A stretch of 64,000 bases of DNA from contig NZ_JACATN010000004.1 in the NCBI RefSeq assembly GCF_018603515.1, positions 124,001-188,000 on the forward strand, written 5' to 3'. The position numbers and the translations under genes were made by a program. The stretch comes from Zobellia barbeyronii. Its GTDB lineage: Bacteria > Bacteroidota > Bacteroidia > Flavobacteriales > Flavobacteriaceae. Under the pieces are notes generated by a model. It had not been told where the DNA came from. It searched no databases and was given only the letters and a program-made list of their open reading frames with translations. Of the stretch, positions 8,905 to 18,035 are shown piece by piece (positions within the stretch are counted from its first letter, which is position 1; every line of letters starts with the position of its first letter).

Positions 8905-9732
8905 ATGACTCTAAATTGTAAAGGCCGCCTTATAGACCTATCCACACCAAAAGTGATGGGTATTTTAAACTGTACACCAGACTCGTTTTACGACGGCGGA
9001 AAATATCTAAATGATAACGCCATTTTAAAGCAGACTGAAAAAATGTTGAACGATGGCGCCACCTTTATTGATGTTGGCGGCTACAGTTCTAGACCAGGCG
9101 CCAACCATGTTACGGAAGAAGAAGAAATTAAACGCATGCTTCCACTAACTGAACTACTGCTTAAACAATTTCCTGAAATTATACTATCTATAGATACCTT
9201 CAGAAGCACTGTTGCATCTGGCTGTCTTGATGCAGGTGCTGCTATTATAAATGATATTTCTGCAGGAAAATTAGACGATAATATGTTGCCTACAGTGGCC
9301 AAGCATCGTGTGCCCTACATTATGATGCACATGAAAGGAACGCCGCAAAACATGCAACAACAGACTAATTATGACAACCTTTTAGTTGACATCATTAAAT
9401 ATTTCTCTGAACGAATTGCAGCTGCAAAAGCCATAGGTATGGTTGATATTATTGTAGACCCAGGATTTGGATTTGCGAAGACCTTGGAGCAGAATTATGA
9501 AATTCTACAAAAACTGAATCTTTTTCAAAATTTAGAACACCCTATACTAGTTGGCATTAGCAGAAAATCCATGATTTACAAAGTGCTAAAAACCGATGCA
9601 AAAAGTGCACTTAACGGCACCACAGCCCTTAATATGGCCGCATTAATGAATGGCGCCAATATTTTAAGGGTTCATGACGTTAAAGAAGCGTATGAATGTG
9701 TTAAACTTGCAGAAGAATTAATGCCTTGTTAA
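8905..9732 (+). CDS. folP: Dihydropteroate synthase
   Basis: Condenses 6-hydroxymethyl-dihydropterin diphosphate with p-aminobenzoate in folate synthesis; it is the target of sulfonamides. The 275 residues form a TIM barrel with the two family signatures: GILNCTPDSFYDGGKY at about 19-34 (usual form NxTPDSFxDGG) and DVGGYSSRPGA at about 57-67, then IVDPGFGFAKTLEQN and GISRKSMI for pterin and phosphate binding. It is followed 41 bases later by cdaA in the same direction, a neighbourhood common in Bacteroidota. Confidence 0.97.
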   Translation: MTLNCKGRLIDLSTPKVMGILNCTPDSFYDGGKYLNDNAILKQTEKMLNDGATFIDVGGYSSRPGANHVTEEEEIKRMLPLTELLLKQFPEIILSIDTFRSTVASGCLDAGAAIINDISAGKLDDNMLPTVAKHRVPYIMMHMKGTPQNMQQQTNYDNLLVDIIKYFSERIAAAKAIGMVDIIVDPGFGFAKTLEQNYEILQKLNLFQNLEHPILVGISRKSMIYKVLKTDAKSALNGTTALNMAALMNGANILRVHDVKEAYECVKLAEELMPC

Positions 9733-9773
9733 AAGTGTATGGATTTCATTAATTTTACAAAAACGTCTCCACA

Positions 9774-10562
9774 TTGGATTTTCTGAATTTTCTTGAATTT
9801 AAGATTACCGATATACTAGATATTATTCTGGTAGCTATACTCTTGTACTACATCTACAAATTGGTAAGAGGCTCTGTTGCTATTAATATTTTTCTTGGTA
9901 TCGTAATCGTTTGGGGATTCTGGAAACTGACCGAACTATTGGGCATGGAAATGATCAGTAGTCTTGTAGGCGCGTTTATGCAAGTAGGACTTATTGCTCT
10001 TATTATTGTTTTTCAGCAAGAGATCAGAAAATTTCTTTTAATGGTGGGTTCTACCAATTTCGCCAACAAAAGAAACTTCATTAAACATTTCAAATTTTTA
10101 AGACAAGATGGTGCAACTTTAAGCATGGATGTGGATTCCATTATTGAAGCATGTAAAAAAATGAGCTCTACAAAAACGGGTGCATTAATTGTTTTAGAAA
10201 GAAACAACTCTTTGGACTTTATAAAATCATCCGGAGACAAAATGCATTGCGAGGTAAACACCCCTATTTTAGAGAGCATTTTTTATAAAAACAGCACATT
10301 ACACGATGGCGCAGCCATAATAGAAAACAATTATATTGTTGCTACCAGAGCAATTTTACCAGTTTCTAATGAACGTAACATTCCATTGCGCTTTGGACTT
10401 CGTCACAGAGCTGCTGTAGGTGTTTCTGAAAAAACCGATGCTCTTGCTTTAGTAGTAAGTGAAGAGACTGGAAATATCTCGTATATCAGAAGCGGAAGGT
10501 TTGTTGATTTTGGCAATATGGATGAATTAACTGCTATAATAAAAGAAGACTTAATAGCTTAA
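9774..10562 (+). CDS. cdaA: Diadenylate cyclase (c-di-AMP synthase), CdaA type
   Basis: Makes cyclic di-AMP from two ATP at the inner membrane. The start is a TTG at 9774; no ATG is in frame before the first membrane helix, and MDFLNFLEFKITDILDI is a typical family beginning. There are three N-terminal membrane helices (about 10-33, 37-57, 62-82), then the DAC domain with the catalytic LHDGAAII motif near 178 and the RHRAAVGVSE motif near 214. The 262 residues match the family. It is convergent with the ABC exporter and the two stop codons share the four bases TTAA at 10559-10562. Confidence 0.95.
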   Translation: MDFLNFLEFKITDILDIILVAILLYYIYKLVRGSVAINIFLGIVIVWGFWKLTELLGMEMISSLVGAFMQVGLIALIIVFQQEIRKFLLMVGSTNFANKRNFIKHFKFLRQDGATLSMDVDSIIEACKKMSSTKTGALIVLERNNSLDFIKSSGDKMHCEVNTPILESIFYKNSTLHDGAAIIENNYIVATRAILPVSNERNIPLRFGLRHRAAVGVSEKTDALALVVSEETGNISYIRSGRFVDFGNMDELTAIIKEDLIA

Positions 10563-12325
10563 GCAACTTCTTCTGAAAGGAATTGAGCTTCATAAAGACC
10601 ACTATAATACCCTCCTTTTTTCAACAACTCTTTATGAGTTCCCGTTTCTACAATTTTACCTGCATCCATTACAATTATCTTGTCGGCTTTCTTAATAGTT
10701 GCCAAACGGTGTGCGATGATTATAGAAGTTCTTCCTTCGGTTATTTTCTCTGTAGCTCTCTGTATTAACTGCTCAGAATAGGTATCTACGGACGACGTAG
10801 CTTCATCTAAAACTAAAATACTTGGATTGCTTACATAAGCCCGCAAAAATGCAATCAGTTGGCGCTGGCCACTAGACAACATTGTTCCTCTTTCTTTTAC
10901 GTTATATTGATATCCGCCAGGAAGACTGCTTATGAACTCATCCACTCCAATTTGCTTGGCAGCATCTTCAATAAGCTCGTGAGTTATATCCGAATTTTTT
11001 AAAGAAATATTATTTTCTATAGTATCCGCAAAAAGAAATACATCTTGGAGTACAACAGCAATCTGAGATCGAAGCGAAACCAAACTAAAGTCTTTGATAT
11101 CAACATCATCAACTAATATAGAACCTGAATTAATCTCGTAAAAGCGGTTCAATAAATTAATAATGGTTGATTTTCCCGCTCCGGTAGCTCCTACAATAGC
11201 AACGGTCTCCCCTGCTTTTACTTCAAAAGAAATACCGTGCAACACTTCTTCCTCTTCTAAATATCCAAAGTGTACATCATTGAATTTTATATCTCCTCGT
11301 ACATCTTCTTTAACCACAGTACCCAAGTCTTGTATATTACTCTGAGTATCCAAAATTTTAAAAACTCTATTGGCAGCTACCATTCCCATTTGTAGCGTAT
11401 TGAACTTATCCGCAATTTGTCTTAAAGGACGAAAAAGCATATCTATCAACAATATAAATGCGAACAGCGTACCTAGTTCTTCCTTAGAAAGATTGGATAC
11501 ATTTTGAAGTCCGCCATACCATACAATAAGACCCACTGCAATAGAAGAAGAAATTTCTGCGATCGGAAAGAAAATGGAATTGTACCAAACTGTTTTTAAC
11601 CAAGCATTTTGATGCTTTTCATTGATGACCCTAAATTTCTCACTTTCAATCTTTTCACGCGTAAACAATTGTACGATTTTCATACCTGTTAAACGTTCTT
11701 GCACAAAAGAATTGAGATTGGAAACTTGTGTTCTAACCTCAGCAAAAGCAACTTTCATTGCCTTTTGAAATAAACGTGTTGCGTAAAGAATTAACGGTAA
11801 TATAGCAAAAACAATTAGCGCTAGACGCCAGTTCATTATTAGCATTACCACAGCGGCAACCAACATTTTCAACAAATCTGCAACAATAACAAAAAAGCCT
11901 TGACTAAAAATTTCACCAATACGCTGCATATCCGCAACCGCACGAGTTACCAGTACTCCAAGAGAAGAACTGTCAAAATACTTCATTCTAAAGCCCAACA
12001 TGTGTTTAAACAAGTTGATTCTAATATCTTTTATTACTGATTCCCCCAACCAGTTGGCGTAGTAATTAAATGAAAGCTGACTAATAACCTGTCCCAAGAG
12101 AACACCGGCCATTGCTAGGGTCAGAATTAATAACTTTTCTTCATCACCCACCTTAATGGCGTCATCAATAATTCTTTGAACTATTATAGGAGTCATTACG
12201 GCAAATCCGGATAGCAGAATAGCCGCTAGAGCAACACCATAAAAGGTTGTGCGATATGGACGCGTATGCGCCAATAAGCGTTTAAACAGCCGCATATCAA
12301 ATGCTTTTCCAGAATCTTTATCCAT
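10559..12325 (-). CDS. ABC exporter, fused permease-ATPase
   Basis: A half-size ABC exporter of the MsbA/multidrug type, 588 residues, expected to work as a homodimer in the inner membrane. Residues 20-320 hold six membrane helices; the ATPase follows with Walker A GATGAGKST (about 378-386), the LSSGQRQ signature (about 484), Walker B ILVLDEATS and the H-loop AHRL. The substrate cannot be read from the sequence; lipid or drug export are the usual assignments. Its ATG overlaps the end of truA by 8 bases, so the two genes are cotranscribed. Confidence 0.93.
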   Translation of the reverse strand: MDKDSGKAFDMRLFKRLLAHTRPYRTTFYGVALAAILLSGFAVMTPIIVQRIIDDAIKVGDEEKLLILTLAMAGVLLGQVISQLSFNYYANWLGESVIKDIRINLFKHMLGFRMKYFDSSSLGVLVTRAVADMQRIGEIFSQGFFVIVADLLKMLVAAVVMLIMNWRLALIVFAILPLILYATRLFQKAMKVAFAEVRTQVSNLNSFVQERLTGMKIVQLFTREKIESEKFRVINEKHQNAWLKTVWYNSIFFPIAEISSSIAVGLIVWYGGLQNVSNLSKEELGTLFAFILLIDMLFRPLRQIADKFNTLQMGMVAANRVFKILDTQSNIQDLGTVVKEDVRGDIKFNDVHFGYLEEEEVLHGISFEVKAGETVAIVGATGAGKSTIINLLNRFYEINSGSILVDDVDIKDFSLVSLRSQIAVVLQDVFLFADTIENNISLKNSDITHELIEDAAKQIGVDEFISSLPGGYQYNVKERGTMLSSGQRQLIAFLRAYVSNPSILVLDEATSSVDTYSEQLIQRATEKITEGRTSIIIAHRLATIKKADKIIVMDAGKIVETGTHKELLKKGGYYSGLYEAQFLSEEVA

Positions 12326-13070
12326 GTTTTTCCGTAATCTTTTTGGGGTATAAAACAGAGGTCAAATATAGCCCTTTTGCCGGTACCGATGGGCCGGCCT
12401 TACTCCTGTTCTTGCTATTTATGATTGATTTAACATGGGCTGGCTCCGTTTTCCCTGTGCCCACTTCTAGCAACGTACCTACTACGGCACGCACCATATT
12501 TCTCAAAAAACGATCTGCGGTTATTATAAAAACAAGTTTATCTCCTTTCACTTCCCAAATTGCTTTTTTAACATCACACAGATACGTCCTTACATCTGTA
12601 TTGGACTTTGAAAAACATTCAAAATCTTTGAATTCCAAAAGCAACTCCGCGGCTTCATTCATTGCCTCAACATCCAAAGGGTGTTTTATATAATGTGCAA
12701 AATCACCATAAAACGGATTTTTATCTTGCAACACCCAATATTCATAGGTGCGTTCTTCTGCATCAAAACGCGCATGGGCATGTTCGTTTACAGCAAAAAC
12801 ATCATGAACAGCAATAGCCTCTGGCAAAAGCGCATTCAATCTATAAACGAATAACTGCACGTCCTTAATTTCATCAAAATTAAAATGGGCGAACATTTGC
12901 TTGGCATGAACACCTGCATCAGTTCTGCCTGCACCTACCAAAGCCACAGGCTCCCGCAACAAGGTAAAGAATGCCTTTTCAAGAACTTCTTGTACGGTAA
13001 TGGCATTAGGTTGGTTTTGCCAACCATGGTAGTCTTTACCTAAGTATGAAAATTCAATAAAATATCTCAA
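12318..13070 (-). CDS. truA: tRNA pseudouridine synthase A
   Basis: TruA converts uridines 38-40 of the tRNA anticodon arm to pseudouridine. The 250 residues show the start MRYFIEFSYLGKDYHGWQNQ, the catalytic GAGRTDAGVHA loop with its Asp near residue 52, and a late RFLRNMVRAVVGTLLEVG segment. The start is a TTG at 13070; the frame is closed by a TAG four codons upstream, so no ATG start exists. It overlaps the downstream ABC exporter by 8 bases. Confidence 0.95.
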   Translation of the reverse strand: MRYFIEFSYLGKDYHGWQNQPNAITVQEVLEKAFFTLLREPVALVGAGRTDAGVHAKQMFAHFNFDEIKDVQLFVYRLNALLPEAIAVHDVFAVNEHAHARFDAEERTYEYWVLQDKNPFYGDFAHYIKHPLDVEAMNEAAELLLEFKDFECFSKSNTDVRTYLCDVKKAIWEVKGDKLVFIITADRFLRNMVRAVVGTLLEVGTGKTEPAHVKSIINSKNRSKAGPSVPAKGLYLTSVLYPKKITEKHG

Positions 13071-13095
13071 CCGAAACCTCTAATTTTGTGAACTT

Positions 13096-13103
13096 CAAAG
13101 ATA
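13096..13103 (-). promoter_or_regulatory. Candidate -7 box for truA
   Basis: On the minus strand TATCTTTG matches TAnnTTTG exactly, about 26 bases before the TTG start. No TTG lies at a good -33 distance. On the other strand TTG 13142-13144 and TAACTTTT 13166-13173 (spacer 21, 7 of 8) could serve the phosphoesterase at 13184, giving a very short leader. Confidence 0.35.
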
Positions 13104-13183
13104 CTTCTCTTTGATCAAACAGAAGAAGGCTCTTAAAACTATTGATAAGGCCAAATCTAACCACATAACTTTTAGTTCAGTAC

Positions 13184-13684
13184 ATGACCAAAATTCTATT
13201 GCTTTCTGATACCCATTCGCATATGGATGATGCTATTTTAAAATATGCCCGTCAAGCGGATGAAATATGGCACGCTGGAGACATAGGTACCTTAGAAGTA
13301 ACCGATACTTTACAAAAAATTAAGCCGTTGAGAGCGGTTCATGGAAATATTGATGACCACGTAATTCAAAAAGAATTTCCTCTTAACAACCGTTTTTTCT
13401 GCGAAGGTGTAGAAGTTTTTATGACTCATATTGGAGGATATCCTCCAAAATATAATATCAGGACACGTGATATTATAAAGGCCAACCCCCCAAAATTATT
13501 CATCTCTGGACATTCACACATCCTTAAAGTAATGATGGATAAAAAACTGGGCGTATTACATATGAACCCTGGTGCATGTGGAAAACACGGTTTTCACCAA
13601 ATACGGACAATGTTACGCTTTACCATAGACGGTAAAGATATAAAAGACCTAGAGGTTATAGAACTAGGGAAGCGCGGGGCTTAA
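13184..13684 (+). CDS. YfcE/MJ0936-type metallophosphoesterase
   Basis: A small calcineurin-like phosphodiesterase of 166 residues. All metal-binding motifs are visible: SDTHSHMDD at 7-15, HAGDIG at 30-35, HGNIDD near 55, HIGGYPPKYN near 82 and SGHSHILKV near 108. MJ0936/YfcE members hydrolyse phosphodiesters in vitro and their in-cell substrate is unknown. It is transcribed away from truA and ends at a strong hairpin shared with the convergent T9SS gene. Confidence 0.92.
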   Translation: MTKILLLSDTHSHMDDAILKYARQADEIWHAGDIGTLEVTDTLQKIKPLRAVHGNIDDHVIQKEFPLNNRFFCEGVEVFMTHIGGYPPKYNIRTRDIIKANPPKLFISGHSHILKVMMDKKLGVLHMNPGACGKHGFHQIRTMLRFTIDGKDIKDLEVIELGKRGA

Positions 13685-13690
13685 ATAAAA

Positions 13691-13721
13691 AAAACCTGCA
13701 CTATAAAATAGTGCAGGTTTT
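13691..13721. terminator. Bidirectional intrinsic terminator
   Basis: A perfect 14-bp stem (13691-13704 with 13708-13721) closes on the loop AAA and is flanked by A-rich and T-rich ends. It serves the phosphoesterase and the convergent gene at 13744. Confidence 0.85.
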
Positions 13722-13743
13722 CAACTCTAAGGTTCCAAGGGTA

Positions 13744-14757
13744 TTAGTTTTTGATTAGTTTTAATGCTTTTTCATCTTGAGAAGTATTGATGCGCAAAAT
13801 ATAGATTCCCGCATCTAAATCACTGGTATCAACTATATCATTATAATTTCCAGGCCTATGACTTTCTTTACTTTTTAAAGTTTTTATTTTTCTGCCATTG
13901 AGTGCGTATAAATCTACAGTTACATCATCATAGTTTTCAACGCTGTATTCATACTCAAATGAATTGACGAATGGGTTGGGAGAGACTGTGAAATCATTAA
14001 GAATTTCTTCTTGAGAATTATTAGAAACAATAAGTGTTTTTGCTTTCATATTTGTTGTCTTTCCTACTATTTCTTTCCCTTCTTTAGTTACTGTTGCAAG
14101 AACTGTTTTCCAATTGCTATCGTACATTTGAACATTCCATTTATAATCAGCGCCAGGAGGAATATTAGATGGGATGTTCACAGGAATACTTAGGCCGCCA
14201 GTACCATCACTATTAGATACTGTATTTTGCGCCCATATTTTTCCAGATTTAGACAACAACCTTGCTTGATAAATAGCTTTACCTGAGTACTTTTTACTAA
14301 AAAGAAATTTAATTACCTCTGTACTTCCAGCAGAAGCTTTTTCTGGCGGGTAAAAAACACTAATACTATTATATGACGCAGATGAAGGCCCAGCACTAAT
14401 TGTTAGGTTAGGACCATAAGACTCAGCAAGTTTCATTGACCAATCACTATTATACATTTGAACATGCCATATATTATCACTTCCTGAATTAAAAGCATTA
14501 GTATAAAACTGAAAATTAATTTCCCCAGAAGATGTATCCCTCATAACCATTACTTCCTTAATTACATCTTTAGTTGGCGATAATTGTCTTAATTGAATAT
14601 AAACCGGCTCTGACACTTCTTTTGTAAAATTGACATATACATTGACTCCCTCCCCCGGGCCCATTATATTCGGAGCAGAAGTAATCTCCAAAGAGTTTTG
14701 AGCATTGCTCGCAAACGAAAAAAGTATTGCAAAAAGCAGTGTAATTTTTGTTTTCAT
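13744..14757 (-). CDS. Secreted protein with two Ig-like modules and a T9SS type-A sorting domain
   Basis: 337 residues from ATG 14757 (MKTKITLLF, signal peptide cut after SNAQ); the frame extends 34 codons further up but that part lacks signal-peptide character. Two related modules of about 100 residues follow, each ending in an aromatic motif: WHVQMYNSDW near 107 and YKWNVQMYDSNW near 213. Residues from about 262 form a T9SS type-A C-terminal domain (FTVSPNPFVNSFEYEY, then LNGRKI, DLDAGIYILRI and KLIKN), so it should cross the outer membrane and be anchored or released. The module is shared with the next gene. No catalytic motif is seen; binding of a polysaccharide or surface adhesion is a guess. 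Confidence 0.75.
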   Translation of the reverse strand: MKTKITLLFAILFSFASNAQNSLEITSAPNIMGPGEGVNVYVNFTKEVSEPVYIQLRQLSPTKDVIKEVMVMRDTSSGEINFQFYTNAFNSGSDNIWHVQMYNSDWSMKLAESYGPNLTISAGPSSASYNSISVFYPPEKASAGSTEVIKFLFSKKYSGKAIYQARLLSKSGKIWAQNTVSNSDGTGGLSIPVNIPSNIPPGADYKWNVQMYDSNWKTVLATVTKEGKEIVGKTTNMKAKTLIVSNNSQEEILNDFTVSPNPFVNSFEYEYSVENYDDVTVDLYALNGRKIKTLKSKESHRPGNYNDIVDTSDLDAGIYILRINTSQDEKALKLIKN

Positions 14758-14822
14758 AATTTCAATATTAGTGTTCTTAACTTTTGTTTGAATTAGATAC
14801 AGGACGTAAACCTTGGATAAAG

Positions 14823-14852
14823 AACCCGCTCCACCCCACAATGGAACGGGAA
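14823..14852 (-). terminator. Hairpin after the 530-residue T9SS protein gene
   Basis: CCCGCTCCA (14825-14833) pairs with TGGAACGGG (14842-14850), 8 of 9, and on the minus strand is followed by a short T-rich run (TTCTTT). It probably ends the transcript of the gene at 14875 and suggests the two T9SS genes are separate units. Confidence 0.5.
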
Positions 14853-14874
14853 CTTTCAAAAATGTTTTGAAAAA

Positions 14875-16467
14875 TTAATTTTTGATTAGTTTGATTGCCT
14901 CCTCGCCTTTAGAAGTGTTGATTCTTAAAATATAAATACCGGCATCCAGGTCGCTAGTATCTACCACATCACTATAATTTCCCGGCCTATGGCTTTCCTT
15001 ATTTTTTAAAGTCTCTATTTTTCTACCATTTAGAGCATATAAATCCACCGTAACATCATCATAATTTTTTACACTGTATTCGTACTCAAATGAATTGATG
15101 AAAGGGTTGGGAGATACGCTGAAATCTTTAGCTTCAACTATAGAATCCTTTTGAGCTATTTGTGTTTTAAGAGAAGTAGAAGTTCTAACATTTGGTATGC
15201 TATATGAAGTAAATGTAAAACGGCCTTTACTATTTGGTATAAATTTTTTACTGCCATCATTATTGTAAGCACCAGATTGACCTACCACAGTCCATTCTAA
15301 ATTAAATATGTGCCAACTGTTATTTATAGGTATTTTATATCCATCGAACTTACTCTCTAGTTCTATCACCCTATCAATAATCATTTTCATATCAATGTCT
15401 GATCTGATTAAAGAAGTACTAATATTACTAGTTGGATTCGCCTGTACCTCAGAATCAGGAATAAGATTATAAGAAGCAAGCTCACCTGCTCCACCAGGTC
15501 TTGATCTTAACACCCTATAATTTTTACCATTAGTTGCCCCGAAAGAACCCATGTTAACATAAGTTTCGTAGCCCGAACCATCATATATGTACTTTTGATA
15601 AAATTTTCCTTGATTATCAAAAGCATGAACAATAATATCAACCCTATTACCGCTCCAGGCACCCGTTTCAGTTAGCCAAGCGGTCATATTAATATGTCCC
15701 TTACCTTTACTTCCCGAAGAATACTTGCCTGTCATTGACGTATTTATCGAACCCTGTATTGTACTTATTTTAGCAGGCAAACCACCATTTCCTCTATCCG
15801 CAGATTTTCGAATCTTTAAATCGAATTCATTGTGTTCATATGCATCGGTGGTTGTGTTTGTCCATTCTACCCATGGATTAGTCCCCCTTTTAAAATTAGC
15901 CTTTAAGGGACCTTTCCACTCACCGGCCCAACGACTAGAATTAGGTTTTGAAACATACCAATTACTCCAGTATCCGTTACCCATATCTTGATCATAAACC
16001 CTGTCACTCTTGCTGGCATCATAACATTTAACTCCATTTCTTGGATCGGACGGCAAACATTCACCAAAGGCAGTGTCAGAAGACTCTGCTGAGCCTATTG
16101 TCAGCGAAGGCCCAGTTACGTATGTTAATCTATCACTCCATGTACTGTTCATTAATTGTGCATACCACTTATAACTTCCATTTGAGGTTTGCGGAATTTC
16201 AATATCAAAAGATGCCGTACCTCTTTTTTTGGTTGCTGTTTCTGTCCATTCTTTTACCTTGGAGCCATCTAAATACATAATCCAGAGTTGAACATAGACT
16301 GTTCCTGGGCCTTGTTTCGTATAGGCTACACTTACTTTTTTATTATCTCCTACCTTAACCGAGCTTGGAGGGTTAGAAAAAATTAGAGAGTTTTGACCAT
16401 AAATTGGTACTGCAAAAACCATCGCCAAAAGCATAACGGCTGAAAATAAAGTAATTTTTGTTCTCAT
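14875..16467 (-). CDS. Large T9SS cargo protein with an Ig-like module and an unrecognised central domain
   Basis: 530 residues. The signal peptide ends at about 24 (VPIYGQ). Residues 25-130 are an Ig-like module with YKWYAQLMNSTW, matching the modules of the downstream neighbour. Residues 135-430 form a Trp/Gly/Asn-rich domain (GYWSNWYVSKPNSSRW, EHNEFDLKIRKS, GNRVDIIVHAFDN, NSWHIFNLEW) that looks like a beta-sandwich hydrolase, lyase or lectin. I do not recognise it as any carbohydrate-enzyme family and see no GH16 or PL7 active-site signature. Residues 445-530 are a T9SS type-A sorting domain almost identical to the neighbour's. A role in polysaccharide binding or breakdown is inferred from architecture only. 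Confidence 0.72.
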   Translation of the reverse strand: MRTKITLFSAVMLLAMVFAVPIYGQNSLIFSNPPSSVKVGDNKKVSVAYTKQGPGTVYVQLWIMYLDGSKVKEWTETATKKRGTASFDIEIPQTSNGSYKWYAQLMNSTWSDRLTYVTGPSLTIGSAESSDTAFGECLPSDPRNGVKCYDASKSDRVYDQDMGNGYWSNWYVSKPNSSRWAGEWKGPLKANFKRGTNPWVEWTNTTTDAYEHNEFDLKIRKSADRGNGGLPAKISTIQGSINTSMTGKYSSGSKGKGHINMTAWLTETGAWSGNRVDIIVHAFDNQGKFYQKYIYDGSGYETYVNMGSFGATNGKNYRVLRSRPGGAGELASYNLIPDSEVQANPTSNISTSLIRSDIDMKMIIDRVIELESKFDGYKIPINNSWHIFNLEWTVVGQSGAYNNDGSKKFIPNSKGRFTFTSYSIPNVRTSTSLKTQIAQKDSIVEAKDFSVSPNPFINSFEYEYSVKNYDDVTVDLYALNGRKIETLKNKESHRPGNYSDVVDTSDLDAGIYILRINTSKGEEAIKLIKN

Positions 16468-17053
16468 AACTTCAAAATTTAGGGGTATTCAATTGCGCAT
16501 CCGATTATCGGACGTGCTATAAACCTGAAGTTATTTGCGATGTATTTGAAAAAGGGGCTGGTCGGGAACTAAAGTTGATTACTAAAAAAATTGACTTTAG
16601 CCAGACAAGAAAATTGGGGGAGCTTTCATTATTCCAGGTTTTAGGGTTAAAAAATTCTATACAAACTCTGCAAAGAACATCGATGAAAAATTCAAAGTTG
16701 CCCACTGATAAGTTATTAGAGTACTAAAATTGGTTTGGAAATAATGGTCTGCCTAAGTACAGTAATTCTCTACTTGAAGGCAACCAAATGTAGTTAAATA
16801 TAGTTACGGAAGATCATATTCGTATAAAAATACTGGTTTTCCAGTAGTTTTTAAACTACAATGAGAAAGAGGAAAAATCTACGAAAATAGAAAATTCCGT
16901 AATAGTTCATTTTTTTATAAATGCGTATCTCAGTGATTTTGAGAAACAAAAAAAACCCGGTATCTAACCCGGGTTTGAAATAGCTAATACAATAAAACAC
17001 TTTTTTTTTCTACAGAACTATCCTGAATAGAATGGCAATCTTACTTTTCTGAA
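16468..17053. other. 586-bp intergenic region
   Basis: It holds a 13-bp palindrome TCCGATTATCGGA at 16500-16512, in the leader of the T9SS gene about 33 bases before its ATG, and a terminator at 16953-16976. A 62-codon frame at 16517-16705 has no start context or homology that I recognise and is taken as chance. I found no clear promoter box here. Confidence 0.5.
16953..16976 (-). terminator. Intrinsic terminator after the barrel gene
   Basis: The 8-bp stem AAACCCGG/CCGGGTTT has an 8-base loop. On the minus strand it runs into eight T residues. It ends the leftward gene at 17054. Confidence 0.8.
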
Positions 17054-17914
17054 TTAGTATTCAAAAGACAATCCTAATGAAATAGTCCCCCCGTCATAAA
17101 TATTCTTACGTTCTACCAAAAAACCCGCATAATCAGAATAATTAGCGACTAGGTTTAAATGGTCGTTCAATTTATACATAGATGTAATTCCAATGTTTGT
17201 AAAGGTGGTTCCCTCTCCGTATAAAAATGAGCCACTTTGATTATTGATTTCAGAAGATAGTTTTTCTTGAATTTTCAACTTCCCTATCAAATACAATTTA
17301 TCAAAGAATAAGTGGCCTACCTCTGCCCCAACTTGAAGTTGATTGCTAAAAGATTCTGTTCTAAAATTGATACTAGTAAATGCGGATGCATAGGTCTTTC
17401 CATTAGCAAAACCATGAGATGCAGCTAAGGTGGTCCATACATTAAACTCACCATCTGACAAAGGCAAGTTAATCTCGTTAATCTGCCCGAAGTCATCAGG
17501 ACTTTTAGATTGTGCAAAATTCTCGCCGTCATTGCTAGGTATATCCAATGCTACCTGTAAAGACAACGGGAAATTTTTTAATAATTTATACTTTACAGCT
17601 AGTTGAATATTTCCAACACCCCCTACTGTTTCTGTTGTACTAAAGCTATTTAATCTTACCAAAGGAACATCTACTATAGCCGTAAGTCTATTAGAAATAC
17701 CATATTCTCCGTACAACAAAAGTCCGCTGCTATTAAATGTACTACCCTGATCAGCTAATCTACCTTCCGTCGTATAGTAATCATTAGAAGAAAAATAGGA
17801 TGCTGTGGCCTGAACGTAGAACCCTTTTGCTTCTCTAGTCCATCCACTTTGTGCTTGTAAATAAGTAGCACAAAAAGAAAGCATCAAGAGAATGATATAT
17901 TTATTTTGTTTCAT
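17054..17914 (-). CDS. Outer-membrane beta-barrel protein of unknown substrate
   Basis: 286 residues with a signal peptide ending at LQAQ (about 21), then repeated amphipathic strands (FYVQATASYFSS, LLLYGEYGISNRLTAIVDVPLV, NIQLAVKYKLL) and a terminal GLSFEY ending in an aromatic residue. The layout resembles the MetA-pathway/toluene-transporter-like barrels that many bacteria annotate as transporters. It stands alone between two terminators, downstream of the DM13 lipoprotein gene. No substrate can be named. Confidence 0.7.
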   Translation of the reverse strand: MKQNKYIILLMLSFCATYLQAQSGWTREAKGFYVQATASYFSSNDYYTTEGRLADQGSTFNSSGLLLYGEYGISNRLTAIVDVPLVRLNSFSTTETVGGVGNIQLAVKYKLLKNFPLSLQVALDIPSNDGENFAQSKSPDDFGQINEINLPLSDGEFNVWTTLAASHGFANGKTYASAFTSINFRTESFSNQLQVGAEVGHLFFDKLYLIGKLKIQEKLSSEINNQSGSFLYGEGTTFTNIGITSMYKLNDHLNLVANYSDYAGFLVERKNIYDGGTISLGLSFEY

Positions 17915-17971
17915 AATTCTGTTAGGTTATAAGTAGATATTTTAGTCCCTAAGACCAGATACCTAAAAAAA

Positions 17972-18022
17972 GCCTTTGGGAAACATAGAAAAACAGAATC
18001 ATGTATCTCTATTCCCAAAGGC
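17972..18022 (-). terminator. Intrinsic terminator with a 29-base loop
   Basis: GCCTTTGGGAA (17972-17982) and TTCCCAAAGGC (18012-18022) form a perfect 11-bp stem. On the minus strand the stem is followed by TTTTTTT. It lies just after the DM13 gene stop. The loop is unusually long for an intrinsic terminator. Confidence 0.75.
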
Positions 18023-18035
18023 CATAAAATTCTAA

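Noticed and set aside
16517-16705. A 62-codon leftward frame in the largest gap
   Set aside because: No homology pattern, no start context and no promoter; chance in AT-rich DNA.
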